Source: an uncultured Flavobacteriaceae bacterium (GTDB lineage: Bacteria; Bacteroidota; Bacteroidia; Flavobacteriales; Flavobacteriaceae). From it: a DNA stretch of 64,000 nucleotides. Below the pieces are notes generated by a model, which had not been told where the DNA came from, ran no database searches, and worked only from the letters and a program-made list of their open reading frames with translations. The stretch covers positions 1-64,000 of the forward strand of contig CANMLX010000010.1 in NCBI GenBank assembly GCA_947498845.1, given 5' to 3'. The position numbers were made by a program, and so were the translations under genes. Shown here piece after piece: positions 33,963 through 42,899 of this stretch (position 1 is the stretch's first letter; every line of letters begins with the position of its first letter).

Positions 33963-36311
33963 ATGAAAAGCAACTTACTTAGTCTATTGTTAATAATCCC
34001 TGTATTAACCATAGCACAAATACCTAGTTATTACAATGACGTTAATTTAAACCTGTCTGGCACAGCTTTAAAAGATGAATTATCTACTAAAATAACCACT
34101 ACACATGCCACTTTTTTAAGTTATACACCTGGTGTTTGGGACGCTCTAAAACAAGCGGATATAGATCCTGTAGACAATACAAAAGTAGTATTGATTTATG
34201 GGTATAATGATAGCGATGGCGATCATACAACAGATAGGACGAGAGGTGTAAATGAGAATGGAGGCAATACTGGAGATTGGAATAGGGAACATGTGTATCC
34301 AAAATCTTTAGGGAATCCAAACTTAGGAACAGTTGGCCCTGGGGCCGATGCGCACCATTTAAGACCTAGTGATGTACAATGGAATGCAGCAAGAAGCAAC
34401 AGGAAATTTGCCGATGGAACTGGAAATGCAGGTACAGTAGGTACTAACTGGTATCCAGGTGACGAATGGAAAGGCGATGTAGCAAGAATGATGTTATACA
34501 TGTATTTACGTTATGGGAACAGGTGTTTGCCTGTTAATGTTGGAGTAGGAGCTACATTAAGCAACGATCCAAATATGATTGATCTGTTTTTACAATGGAA
34601 TGTAGAAGACCCAGTTTCTACCTTTGAAGATCAAAGAAACCAAGTGTTAGAAGGAATTCAAGGGAACAGAAACCCTTTTATAGATAACCCTGCTTTTGCA
34701 ACTCAAATTTGGGGTGGAGCACAAGCGGAGGATAGATTTAATACCGGAGGTTCTCAAGATACCGAGGCGCCTACCGCACCAACAAATTTAACAGCATCTA
34801 ACACCACGTCTTCTGCTGTAACATTAAGTTGGGATGCATCTACAGATAATGTGGCTGTTGCAGGTTATAACGTCTATCAAAATAGCATTTTTATTACCAC
34901 ATCAAACACTACAACTTATACTATGTCTGGGTTAACACCAGAAACGTCTTATAATTTTACTGTTTACGCAAAAGATACAGCAAATAATACATCTCAAGTA
35001 AGTAATACGTTAACTGTAACTACTTTAGCAGACTCACCATCTAATGGAGTATTAGAATTGTTTTTGTCTGAATATATTGAAGGGGCATCCAATAACAAAG
35101 CTTTAGAGATCGCAAATTTTACTGGAGCTGCAGTTAATCTTTCAGGATATACTTTAAGAAGAAACGTTAATGGAGGTTCAAGCTGGGGAACTGCTTATAG
35201 TTTAACTGGTACTGTTGCTCATCAAGACGTATTTGTTGTTGCGCATAGTTCGGCAACGCAAGCAATTATTAATGAGTCTGATGCAACTACAGGTTCAGAT
35301 GCACTATTATTCAATGGTAATGATCCTGTTGGATTGTTTAAAAACGGGGATTTAATAGATGTTATTGGTGTTTTTTCTAGTGGATCAGTAAATTTTGCAG
35401 CAAATACAACATTAAGAAGAAAAGCATCAATTAGCGCACCAAATACAAGCTATAACGTATCAGAATGGGATATTTATCCGTCTGATACATTTGGTGAACT
35501 GGGAAACCATAATTTGCAAGGAGGAGGTAGTGGTAATACAGGTCCTGTTGTATTACATGAAGGAAGCTTTGAAAGTGGATGGGATAATTGGATTGATGGA
35601 GGAGGAGATTGTGCTCGCTATTCGGGTTCCAGATCTTATAAAGGGAGTTACGCTATAAGGTTGCGTGATAACTCTGGAGGAGCTTCAACAATGACTTCTA
35701 AAGTTTTTGATTTATCACCTTTTAATACTGTTGAATTTAACTTTTATTTCTACGCATACAGTATGGAGTCTGGAGAAAATTTTATAGTTCAGTATTATAA
35801 TGGCACTAACTGGGTAAGCATTGCAGATTACGCAAGAGGAACAGACTTTGAAAATAATGGGTTTTATGTATCAAATTTAGTTTTAGACACAGCATCATAT
35901 ACATTTACTAATAATTCACAATTTAGAATACAATGCGATGCTTCGGCTAACGCAGATCATATTTATATAGACGAAGTAAGTATCATAGGAAATAATAGTG
36001 ACACTTCTAAGAACAGTAATAACAAAAGTACTTTAAAATTTATAGCTTTTAAGGATACATCTTTTGAGAAAGATGAAAAACAAACAGAAGAGACAGAGCT
36101 GTATCCAAATCCAGTAACGGGTACTGTAATCAATGTGTCTAAAGATTCCGATTTTAAATACTACTCCATATATAATACTATTGGACAATTAGTTAAAAAT
36201 GGCATGTTGATTGATCAAAAAATACAATTAGAAAATGTGAAACCAGGTGTGTATATGATCCATTTAGCTGGTGAAGAAACGACTATAATTAGAAGGATCG
36301 TTAGAAAATAA
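33963..36311 (+). CDS. T9SS-secreted endonuclease I (His-Me finger nuclease) with FN3 and LTD domains
   Basis: 782 residues. Signal peptide 1-18, then an EndA/NucM-type nuclease domain with the catalytic Trp-Asn-Arg-Glu-His110 motif and Asp-Ala-His-His-Leu-Arg-Pro. A fibronectin type III domain follows (about 270-355, Pro-Thr-Asn-Leu-Thr-Ala-Ser ... Tyr-Asn-Val-Tyr), then a lamin-tail domain (about 362-470, Phe-Leu-Ser-Glu-Tyr-Ile-Glu-Gly-Ala-Ser-Asn-Asn-Lys-Ala-Leu-Glu-Ile), a jelly-roll-like segment (about 530-680) and a T9SS sorting domain (from about 712, Leu-Tyr-Pro-Asn-Pro-Val). Extracellular DNA degradation for phosphate or nucleoside supply is the usual role of such nucleases (inference). 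A terminator follows. Confidence 0.92.
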   Translation: MKSNLLSLLLIIPVLTIAQIPSYYNDVNLNLSGTALKDELSTKITTTHATFLSYTPGVWDALKQADIDPVDNTKVVLIYGYNDSDGDHTTDRTRGVNENGGNTGDWNREHVYPKSLGNPNLGTVGPGADAHHLRPSDVQWNAARSNRKFADGTGNAGTVGTNWYPGDEWKGDVARMMLYMYLRYGNRCLPVNVGVGATLSNDPNMIDLFLQWNVEDPVSTFEDQRNQVLEGIQGNRNPFIDNPAFATQIWGGAQAEDRFNTGGSQDTEAPTAPTNLTASNTTSSAVTLSWDASTDNVAVAGYNVYQNSIFITTSNTTTYTMSGLTPETSYNFTVYAKDTANNTSQVSNTLTVTTLADSPSNGVLELFLSEYIEGASNNKALEIANFTGAAVNLSGYTLRRNVNGGSSWGTAYSLTGTVAHQDVFVVAHSSATQAIINESDATTGSDALLFNGNDPVGLFKNGDLIDVIGVFSSGSVNFAANTTLRRKASISAPNTSYNVSEWDIYPSDTFGELGNHNLQGGGSGNTGPVVLHEGSFESGWDNWIDGGGDCARYSGSRSYKGSYAIRLRDNSGGASTMTSKVFDLSPFNTVEFNFYFYAYSMESGENFIVQYYNGTNWVSIADYARGTDFENNGFYVSNLVLDTASYTFTNNSQFRIQCDASANADHIYIDEVSIIGNNSDTSKNSNNKSTLKFIAFKDTSFEKDEKQTEETELYPNPVTGTVINVSKDSDFKYYSIYNTIGQLVKNGMLIDQKIQLENVKPGVYMIHLAGEETTIIRRIVRK

Positions 36312-36332
36312 AAATCTGTATTTTGTTATTTA

Positions 36333-36366
36333 TAAGGCTGAGTTTAATACTTAGCCTTATTTTTTT
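36333..36366 (+). terminator. Rho-independent terminator of the endonuclease gene
   Basis: TAAGGCTGAG-TTTAATA-CTTAGCCTTA forms a 10-bp stem with one G-T pair, followed by a run of seven Ts. It lies 20 bp after the stop codon and 48 bp before the next start, so the two genes are separate units. Confidence 0.85.
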
Positions 36367-36413
36367 ATGGAATAAAAGTGCTATTTTGGCTTAATTCTTG
36401 GCAGTATTTAAAT

Positions 36414-38435
36414 ATGAAGCACATATTATTTTTTTTCTTTTTAATGATATCGGTTTATGGATTTTCTCAACAAACAGATTATGTTGATTTTAAAACAGGG
36501 AAAGCTAATCTGGTCATTAGCCCAAACCAAAAAGAAGTAAAAGGGCATATTGCTTATACATTCAAAATATTAAAAGAAATAGATTCGGTTTACCTCAATG
36601 CAAATAATTTTCATCACATTGAAGGTTTAATGAACGAAAAAATATATAATAGTTATGATGGGAAATATTTTGTTGTAAAACATGACTTTAAACCAGGTCA
36701 TGATTATCAATTGGACATTGGTTTTGTGGCTACCCCTAAAAAAGCGATGTATTTTATTGATTGGCCTTATGTTGATGGTAATAAACAAGTTTGGACACAA
36801 GGACAAGGAAAATACACAAGCAACTGGCTACCGAGTTTTGATGATATGAACGAAAAGGTGGAATTTGATCTGGATATCACTTTCGATAAAGACTACGAAA
36901 TTATTGCTAACGGCAAATTAACAAACAAACAAATCAACGATTCAACCGTGACTTGGAGTTACAACATGAAAGCCCCTATGTCTAGCTATTTGTTAGCCTT
37001 GGCTATTGGTAAATACGATAAAAAAACAGAATATTCCAAAAGCGGGATTCCTTTGGAAATGTATTATTACCCAAAAGACTCCCTAAAAGTCGAACCAACC
37101 TACCGTTACACCAAACAGATGTTTGATTTTTTAGAAGAAGAGATTGGCGTGCCATATCCATGGCAAAACTACAAACAAGTTCCTGTAAAAGACTTTTTAT
37201 ACGCTGGCATGGAAAACACAAGCACTACCATTTTTTCAGATGCTTTTGTAATAGATTCTATTGTTTTTGTAGATAAAAACTATGTGAATGTAAATGCGCA
37301 TGAGCTTGCGCACCAATGGTTTGGAGATTTAGTAACAGAAACATCTGGAACGCACCATTGGTTGCATGAAGGGTTTGCTACGTATTATGCCTTATTAGCA
37401 GAAAAAGAAGTGCTTGGAGAAGACTATTACTATTGGCGCTTATATGAGTACGCACAGGAGTTACTAGAACAAGATAAAGCAGGCAATAGCACCTCCTTGT
37501 TAAACCCTAAATCTAGCAGTATTACATTTTATAAAAAAGGGGCTTGGGTGTTGCACATGCTGCGTGAGAAGGTAGGAACTAAGGCTTTTAAAGAAGGGGT
37601 TAAAAATTATTTATTCAAACATCAATTTAAAAATGTAAAGACAGATGATTTTTTAAGTGAAGTTGAAAAGGCTAGTGGATTGGATTTAAGTGAGTTTGCG
37701 AATAAGTGGTTAGTAGACAGTGAAATATATTTTGATAATATGTTAGATCATATCAAATCAAACAAAAAGGTTGAAAAAATGAATGAATTTGATGAAATGA
37801 TTACTCAAACTATGGTTTCTGAAGAAGGTGTTGTTTCATCAAATTTCAAAAGAGATTTACCTGTTTTAAAAGCTTTTTATGCTGATTTCAAAATAAGGGA
37901 TTCTTCATTTAAAGCTGTTGTTGAATATAAAAGTAAAGAACCTTTTAAATTTTACAGACAAGCATTCTATTCAAAAGATATAAAAGTCCGTCAAGCTATA
38001 GCTCAAAACCTAACCAAAATCCCTGTAGAATTAAAAGCAGACTACGAATCACTTTTAAACGATAAATCATACGCAACTATTGAAGCTGCGTTACTTAATT
38101 TATGGGTTACTTTTCCTGAAGGGCGTAACAAATATTTAAGCAAAACAAAAGGAATTATAGGTTTTAACGACAAAAACATTAGGATACTATGGTTGACTTT
38201 AGCTTTAATTACAGAAAATTTTGAAGATGAAAACAAGGCACAGTATTTTAAGGAACTAACTCGCTATACAAGTTCTAAATACGGCTTTGAGGTAAGGCAA
38301 AGTGCGTTTCAATATTTAAACCAAATACAGGCATGTAACAGTATTTGTAAAAATCACTTAAAAGAAGCAACAATGCATCATAACTGGCGCTTTAAAAAGT
38401 TTGCTAAAACATTATTAAAACACATAGAGCAATGA
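36414..38435 (+). CDS. M1-family zinc aminopeptidase, exported
   Basis: From ATG 36414 the protein has 673 residues and a signal peptide (Lys-His, Phe/Leu core, Gly-Phe-Ser-Gln). An upstream in-frame GTG (36378) would spoil it. The zinc site is His296-Glu-Leu-Ala-His300 with the third ligand Glu319, exactly 18 residues later. The substrate-binding Gly-Met-Glu-Asn motif precedes it at about 269. A helical C-terminal region follows; no T9SS domain is visible, so a periplasmic location is likely. It cleaves N-terminal residues from peptides. Its stop overlaps the patatin start by 4 bp (ATGA), so the two are translationally coupled. Confidence 0.93.
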   Translation: MKHILFFFFLMISVYGFSQQTDYVDFKTGKANLVISPNQKEVKGHIAYTFKILKEIDSVYLNANNFHHIEGLMNEKIYNSYDGKYFVVKHDFKPGHDYQLDIGFVATPKKAMYFIDWPYVDGNKQVWTQGQGKYTSNWLPSFDDMNEKVEFDLDITFDKDYEIIANGKLTNKQINDSTVTWSYNMKAPMSSYLLALAIGKYDKKTEYSKSGIPLEMYYYPKDSLKVEPTYRYTKQMFDFLEEEIGVPYPWQNYKQVPVKDFLYAGMENTSTTIFSDAFVIDSIVFVDKNYVNVNAHELAHQWFGDLVTETSGTHHWLHEGFATYYALLAEKEVLGEDYYYWRLYEYAQELLEQDKAGNSTSLLNPKSSSITFYKKGAWVLHMLREKVGTKAFKEGVKNYLFKHQFKNVKTDDFLSEVEKASGLDLSEFANKWLVDSEIYFDNMLDHIKSNKKVEKMNEFDEMITQTMVSEEGVVSSNFKRDLPVLKAFYADFKIRDSSFKAVVEYKSKEPFKFYRQAFYSKDIKVRQAIAQNLTKIPVELKADYESLLNDKSYATIEAALLNLWVTFPEGRNKYLSKTKGIIGFNDKNIRILWLTLALITENFEDENKAQYFKELTRYTSSKYGFEVRQSAFQYLNQIQACNSICKNHLKEATMHHNWRFKKFAKTLLKHIEQ

Positions 38436-39349
38436 AAGCATTAGTAATATCAGGAGGAGGTAGTAAAGGGGCTTATGCAGGAGGTGTTGCTCAGTATTTG
38501 ATGGAAGTACAAAAACAAGATTACGATTTGTTTTTAGGTACATCAACAGGGAGTCTCCTGGTGCCTCATTTAGCTCTTGGTAAAATCGATAAGATTTATG
38601 ATGTCTATACCAATGTAAAACAACATAATATTTTTAATGTTAACCCTTTTCAAATAAGAAAAAAAGGAAATAGGGAATATGTTTCCGTAGACTTTATTAA
38701 TACCTTATGGCAGTTTATTAAACTAAAACGCACTTTTGGAGAAAGTAAAGCACTTAAAAAGTATATAAAGAAGAACTTTACGGAAGAGGAATTTAACATC
38801 ATTAGAGCCACAAAAGAAGATGTAGTCGTTACAGTTTCTAATTTATCAAAAAACAGGGTAGAGTATAAGTCTATTAAAGAGTTTAGCTATGAAGAGTTTT
38901 GTGATTGGATATGGATTTCCTGTAATTTTATTCCGTTTATGTCTCTGGCCAAAAAAGATGGATACGAGTATGCCGATGGTGCTTTAGGCTGTGTTATTCC
39001 AATAAGGGAGGCTATTTTAAGAGGCGCCACCGAAGTAGATGCTATAGTTTTAGAGTCTGAAAAAATGGAACACAACAAAGTATTAGGTAAAAACCCATTT
39101 TCTTTAATGCTTAATCTTTTTGGTCATGTCATAGATCAAATAGAACGAAATGATATCACTATTGGTAAATTAGCGGCTAAAAATAAAGATGTACAATTAA
39201 ATTTATATTATACACCATCTAAGTTAACCGAAAATTCTTTAATTTTTAATAAAAAACTCATGGCGTCCTGGTGGGAGCAGGGGTATAATTATGCGAAACA
39301 CAAACACGAAGAAGAAGCGAAATCTAATGAGTTAAGGTTGGATAAATAG
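38432..39349 (+). CDS. Patatin-like phospholipase
   Basis: 305 residues. It carries the oxyanion-hole motif Gly8-Gly-Gly-Ser-Lys-Gly, the nucleophile elbow Gly36-Thr-Ser38-Thr-Gly and the catalytic Asp182 in Ala-Asp-Gly-Ala, the complete Ser-Asp dyad of patatins. There is no signal peptide, so it is cytosolic or membrane-peripheral. It starts inside the stop codon of the M1 peptidase. A lipid acyl hydrolase activity is expected; the physiological substrate is unknown. Confidence 0.9.
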   Translation: MKALVISGGGSKGAYAGGVAQYLMEVQKQDYDLFLGTSTGSLLVPHLALGKIDKIYDVYTNVKQHNIFNVNPFQIRKKGNREYVSVDFINTLWQFIKLKRTFGESKALKKYIKKNFTEEEFNIIRATKEDVVVTVSNLSKNRVEYKSIKEFSYEEFCDWIWISCNFIPFMSLAKKDGYEYADGALGCVIPIREAILRGATEVDAIVLESEKMEHNKVLGKNPFSLMLNLFGHVIDQIERNDITIGKLAAKNKDVQLNLYYTPSKLTENSLIFNKKLMASWWEQGYNYAKHKHEEEAKSNELRLDK

Positions 39350-39530
39350 TAATTCGAATTAGACCAAACAAATAAATTTATATTACTCATTTACAACAAT
39401 TTATTTTTTTTTATCTTAAGCTTTACTTTGATTAAAACATATTTTTATTTAAAGTAATTCGTTAAACATATCGAAAGGTATTGAAGAGGTAAAAATTAAA
39501 CGTCTGAGGTATTGTTAATGTATTTTAGAC

Positions 39531-40418
39531 TTATTTTGTTTCAAAAATCTCCTTACTTGTCACCCATTCGTAAAATCTATCTAGCCAATTAGACACAGGA
39601 AGCTCTTTTTTCCATGTGCCAAAACCATGTCCGCCTGTGTCATACAAATGCAAGCTGGTTTTAATGCCTGCTCTGTGCCATTTATCGAAAAAAGAAGTGA
39701 TTAAAGTAGGATCTATAGCTTCATCATCTGCTGCGGTAATAAACAATGTTGGTGGTGTAAATTGGTTAGGTTTTGGGTCTATTAAATCTGTACCAGGATA
39801 GATAGGTACAAGAAAATTAGGTTTGTTTGATTCTGTACATGAATTAACCACACCAAATAACACACAACCTCCTGCAGAAAATCCCATAAATCCAATTTTA
39901 TTGGAAGCAACACCCAATGCTTTAGCATGTTCCCTAACGTAAGAAATAGCATTTAAGCCATCCTCTGTAGCATAAGGCATTAGTTTTTTAGTTGATTCAA
40001 CTCTTTTTTTATTATTACTTTTAATAATCTCTGCAAAATCTCTAGAAGCATCTTCTCCAGTAGGCATTAGTCTATATTTAAGAATAAAAGCTGTGATACC
40101 TTTACTATTAAGCCATTTGGCAACATCTCTACCTTCATAGCGTATGCTTAAGGCATACATACCGCCTCCTGGAGCAATAATTACAGAAATGCCGTTTTGT
40201 TTTTCAATAGGTGGTTTATATACAATTAACTCAGGTTTTGATACATTACTTATAGCAGGACTGTTGCCCCATAGTTCTGGCGTATATTCTTTTTCAGGGT
40301 TGACCCAGATGATGTCATCAGGTTTATTGTGAGGTAATTCTATAATAGCGTTTTGAGAGTTAACTAAAAAAACAACAGAGAAGAATAATAAAAATAGGGT
40401 GGATGTGATTTTTTGCAT
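39531..40418 (-). CDS. Exported alpha/beta-hydrolase (carbohydrate-esterase-like)
   Basis: 295 residues with a signal peptide (1-22, ending Val-Asn-Ser-Gln). Family features are the His-less oxyanion motif Ala-Pro-Gly-Gly-Gly (82-86), the nucleophile Gly-Phe-Ser181-Ala-Gly, an acid-site loop Ala-Asp-Asp-Glu-Ala-Ile-Asp and the late Gly-Gly-His-Gly-Phe-Gly with catalytic His. This combination is usual for BD-FAE/acetyl-xylan-esterase-like enzymes of Bacteroidetes. No polysaccharide locus adjoins it, so the sugar ester it acts on is unknown. Monocistronic. Confidence 0.85.
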   Translation of the reverse strand: MQKITSTLFLLFFSVVFLVNSQNAIIELPHNKPDDIIWVNPEKEYTPELWGNSPAISNVSKPELIVYKPPIEKQNGISVIIAPGGGMYALSIRYEGRDVAKWLNSKGITAFILKYRLMPTGEDASRDFAEIIKSNNKKRVESTKKLMPYATEDGLNAISYVREHAKALGVASNKIGFMGFSAGGCVLFGVVNSCTESNKPNFLVPIYPGTDLIDPKPNQFTPPTLFITAADDEAIDPTLITSFFDKWHRAGIKTSLHLYDTGGHGFGTWKKELPVSNWLDRFYEWVTSKEIFETK

Positions 40419-40594
40419 ATTATATTTTTATTATGGTAAAGAACACTTCTATTTATTTTATCTCTATTTCCGTTCTATAAGTACTGTTCTTATTAAAATT
40501 CAACTTAACATATCAGTCAATTCCATAAGTAGAAATAATGTGGAAGTTATTATTCAATTATGATCACTTATCATTAACATTAAAGCAACAAACA

Positions 40595-41119
40595 TTACCC
40601 CAAAAGCTCACTAACTTCTTTTTTTATCGCCAACAAGGCAGTATCACTAGGTGCTAATCGGTCCATCATTTCTTCTAAAACCACTTCTCTTAGTTTATCT
40701 GCGCTATCGGTTTTCTCTTGCATATTCGCTTTTCTAATTAATTGGATTGTTGTGTTTTTAGCAGTAATAATAATATTCCAACATTTATCGCTAACATAGA
40801 TTTGCTGGGTTAAATTATGCTCCATTTCCTGCTGAATACTTTGTACAAGTAACGCTTCGTAATCTTCTTTATTTGAGGATATTGGAGACACTCTTGTTAA
40901 GAGTTTGTTGGGCGATATTCTTTCTAAAAATAGTGTCAAGCGCTCATAAGCCTGTAGACGAAGCGGCAGTGTTGTTTCTTTAGTCTCTTTATTCAATAAA
41001 TAACGACGACGATCATCTTCGTTTTTAACATGTGTTTTAAAGAAATAATAAGCAATCCCTCCAGTTATTAATGCAGGTATTGTTAATAAAAATAAATCAA
41101 TAATTCGGTTGGCTTCCAT
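40595..41119 (-). CDS. Small membrane-anchored protein of unknown function
   Basis: 174 residues from ATG 41119; an in-frame upstream start at 41185 would overlap the neighbouring gene. One transmembrane helix (about residues 8-27) is followed by a charged, helical cytosolic domain with conserved-looking Leu-Pro-Leu-Arg-Leu-Gln-Ala-Tyr-Glu-Arg-Leu. I believe similar proteins occur widely in Flavobacteriia (DUF7935-like), but the function is not known. It starts 16 bp after the FMN-binding protein gene, so they probably share a transcript. Confidence 0.7.
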   Translation of the reverse strand: MEANRIIDLFLLTIPALITGGIAYYFFKTHVKNEDDRRRYLLNKETKETTLPLRLQAYERLTLFLERISPNKLLTRVSPISSNKEDYEALLVQSIQQEMEHNLTQQIYVSDKCWNIIITAKNTTIQLIRKANMQEKTDSADKLREVVLEEMMDRLAPSDTALLAIKKEVSELLG

Positions 41120-41135
41120 ATTAGTTTTTTGGGGG

Positions 41136-42713
41136 TTAAGCGTTGTTATCTTGTTTTTTTTGCATTTTACCACCCAAATATACACAATCTTTCAAATCTT
41201 GCATACCTGTAAAAGGAACAGGTGTTTTCGTATAGTTATAAGTTCTACTTAATTCTTTTGAAAGGTTATGGTCATCGACATTAATTTCAATATCAGTCAT
41301 TTTAAACTCACAAGGATGTTCATAACCAGCGGCATGCGTAATTTCTATAAATTCTTTTCTAAATGTCTTAAAATATTGTGCTAAACGTACCGATTTTAAT
41401 GTAGGGTCAATACCTTTTTGTAGCCATTTTTTTTGAGTAGCGATTCCGGTAGGGCATCGGTTGGTATGACATATCTGTGCTTGTATACACCCTATACTCA
41501 TCATGGCTTCTCTGGCAACATTTATACAATCGGCACCCATAGCAAAAGCCATAGCTGCTTTAGCAGGAAACCCTAATTTACCACTACCTATAAAAACAAC
41601 ACGTTCAGAAAGCCCTTTAGATTTAAACAATTTATAAACATCGCTAAACCCATAAACCCAAGGTAACGAAACGTGATCTGCAAAACTTGGAGGAGCAGCA
41701 CCGGTACCGCCTTCTCCGCCATCAACAGCTATAAAATCCGGTCCTTTTCCTGTTTCTAACATAATATCTGCTAATTCTTCCCATTGCTCTAATTTACCTA
41801 TAGCTGCTTTAATACCTACTGGCAATCCGGTAGCTTCTGCAATGGCTTCTATAAAATCTACCATTTCCGGTACGTTAGAAAATGCTTTATGATTAGGAGG
41901 AGACAATACATCTTTACCAATTTCCACGCCACGTATTTCTGCTATTTGTTTTGTTATTTTTGCTCCTGGAAGCACACCGCCTTTTCCTGGTTTAGCACCT
42001 TGCGATAGTTTCACCTCAATAGCACGAATAAAAGGATTATCTTCTACTAACGTTACCATTTTCTCCATAGAGAAATTCCCATCTTGATCACGAACACCAA
42101 AATACCCTGTTCCAAAATGAAAAACCACATCACCACCATTTTTGTGGTAAGGAGATAAACCACCTTCCCCTGTATTGTGATAAGCGTCTGCAATACCTAC
42201 CCCTTTATTAAGAGCATCTACTGCTGTAGCAGATAGAGAACCAAAACTCATTGCCGATATATTTATTACAGATGCTGGTCTATAGGGTTTTTTACGCTTA
42301 TTGTAGGCTCCCATAACTTTAGCACAAGGCAAAAAACTTTTATCTATACTATTTGGGTGGTCTTTTTCTATTTGATATGGCATCATAGCGTTATTTATAA
42401 ACATATGTTGGTGCGCATAAATATCTCTGTCGGTACCAAACCCTTCATAATTATTTTCTTTTTTAGCCGAAGCATAAATCCAACCGCGTTCTATACGATT
42501 AAAAGGGAGTTCCTCTCTATTATTTGCTACAAAATACTGACGCATTTCCGGACCAATACTCTCAAACATATATCTCAAATGGCCAACTATGGGGAAGTTA
42601 TGACTTATAGTATGTTTTTTTTGAAGTATATCTCTTAAAGCAATAATTGCTAAAACAATGAGTACCCATATCCACCACGATATGCTTGATAAAAAAGTAA
42701 ATAATATATCCAT
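41136..42713 (-). CDS. FMN-binding glutamate-synthase-family protein
   Basis: 525 residues. One N-terminal membrane helix (about 8-25) precedes a barrel domain homologous to the FMN/synthase domain of glutamate synthase: Gly-Gly-Glu-Gly-Gly-Thr-Gly-Ala-Ala-Pro near 330, and the Fe-S-type Cys cluster region Cys-His-Thr-Asn-Arg-Cys-Pro-Thr-Gly-Ile-Ala near 420. It lacks the amidotransferase and C-terminal GXGXG domains of GltB, so it is not a full glutamate synthase. Members of this group are membrane-bound oxidoreductases of uncertain reaction. It is likely co-transcribed with the small membrane protein downstream. Confidence 0.88.
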   Translation of the reverse strand: MDILFTFLSSISWWIWVLIVLAIIALRDILQKKHTISHNFPIVGHLRYMFESIGPEMRQYFVANNREELPFNRIERGWIYASAKKENNYEGFGTDRDIYAHQHMFINNAMMPYQIEKDHPNSIDKSFLPCAKVMGAYNKRKKPYRPASVINISAMSFGSLSATAVDALNKGVGIADAYHNTGEGGLSPYHKNGGDVVFHFGTGYFGVRDQDGNFSMEKMVTLVEDNPFIRAIEVKLSQGAKPGKGGVLPGAKITKQIAEIRGVEIGKDVLSPPNHKAFSNVPEMVDFIEAIAEATGLPVGIKAAIGKLEQWEELADIMLETGKGPDFIAVDGGEGGTGAAPPSFADHVSLPWVYGFSDVYKLFKSKGLSERVVFIGSGKLGFPAKAAMAFAMGADCINVAREAMMSIGCIQAQICHTNRCPTGIATQKKWLQKGIDPTLKSVRLAQYFKTFRKEFIEITHAAGYEHPCEFKMTDIEINVDDHNLSKELSRTYNYTKTPVPFTGMQDLKDCVYLGGKMQKKQDNNA

Positions 42714-42899
42714 GAAGTATTACTAATCGTTATACTCAAAAATAAACATTCTGTACACTTATTTAAAAGTAATGCCTATTTTTTTATAAGATGAGTAAAC
42801 GAACCCTTAAAAAATATTAAAAATGTTTATAATTATTAATAATTCAATTCTAATAAGAGCGCTACATTAGTTATTTTCACGTTATAAAATGATTATGAT

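Noticed and set aside
41136..42713. Glutamate synthase large subunit (gltB)
   Set aside because: Lacks the amidotransferase and C-terminal beta-helix domains and has a membrane anchor.
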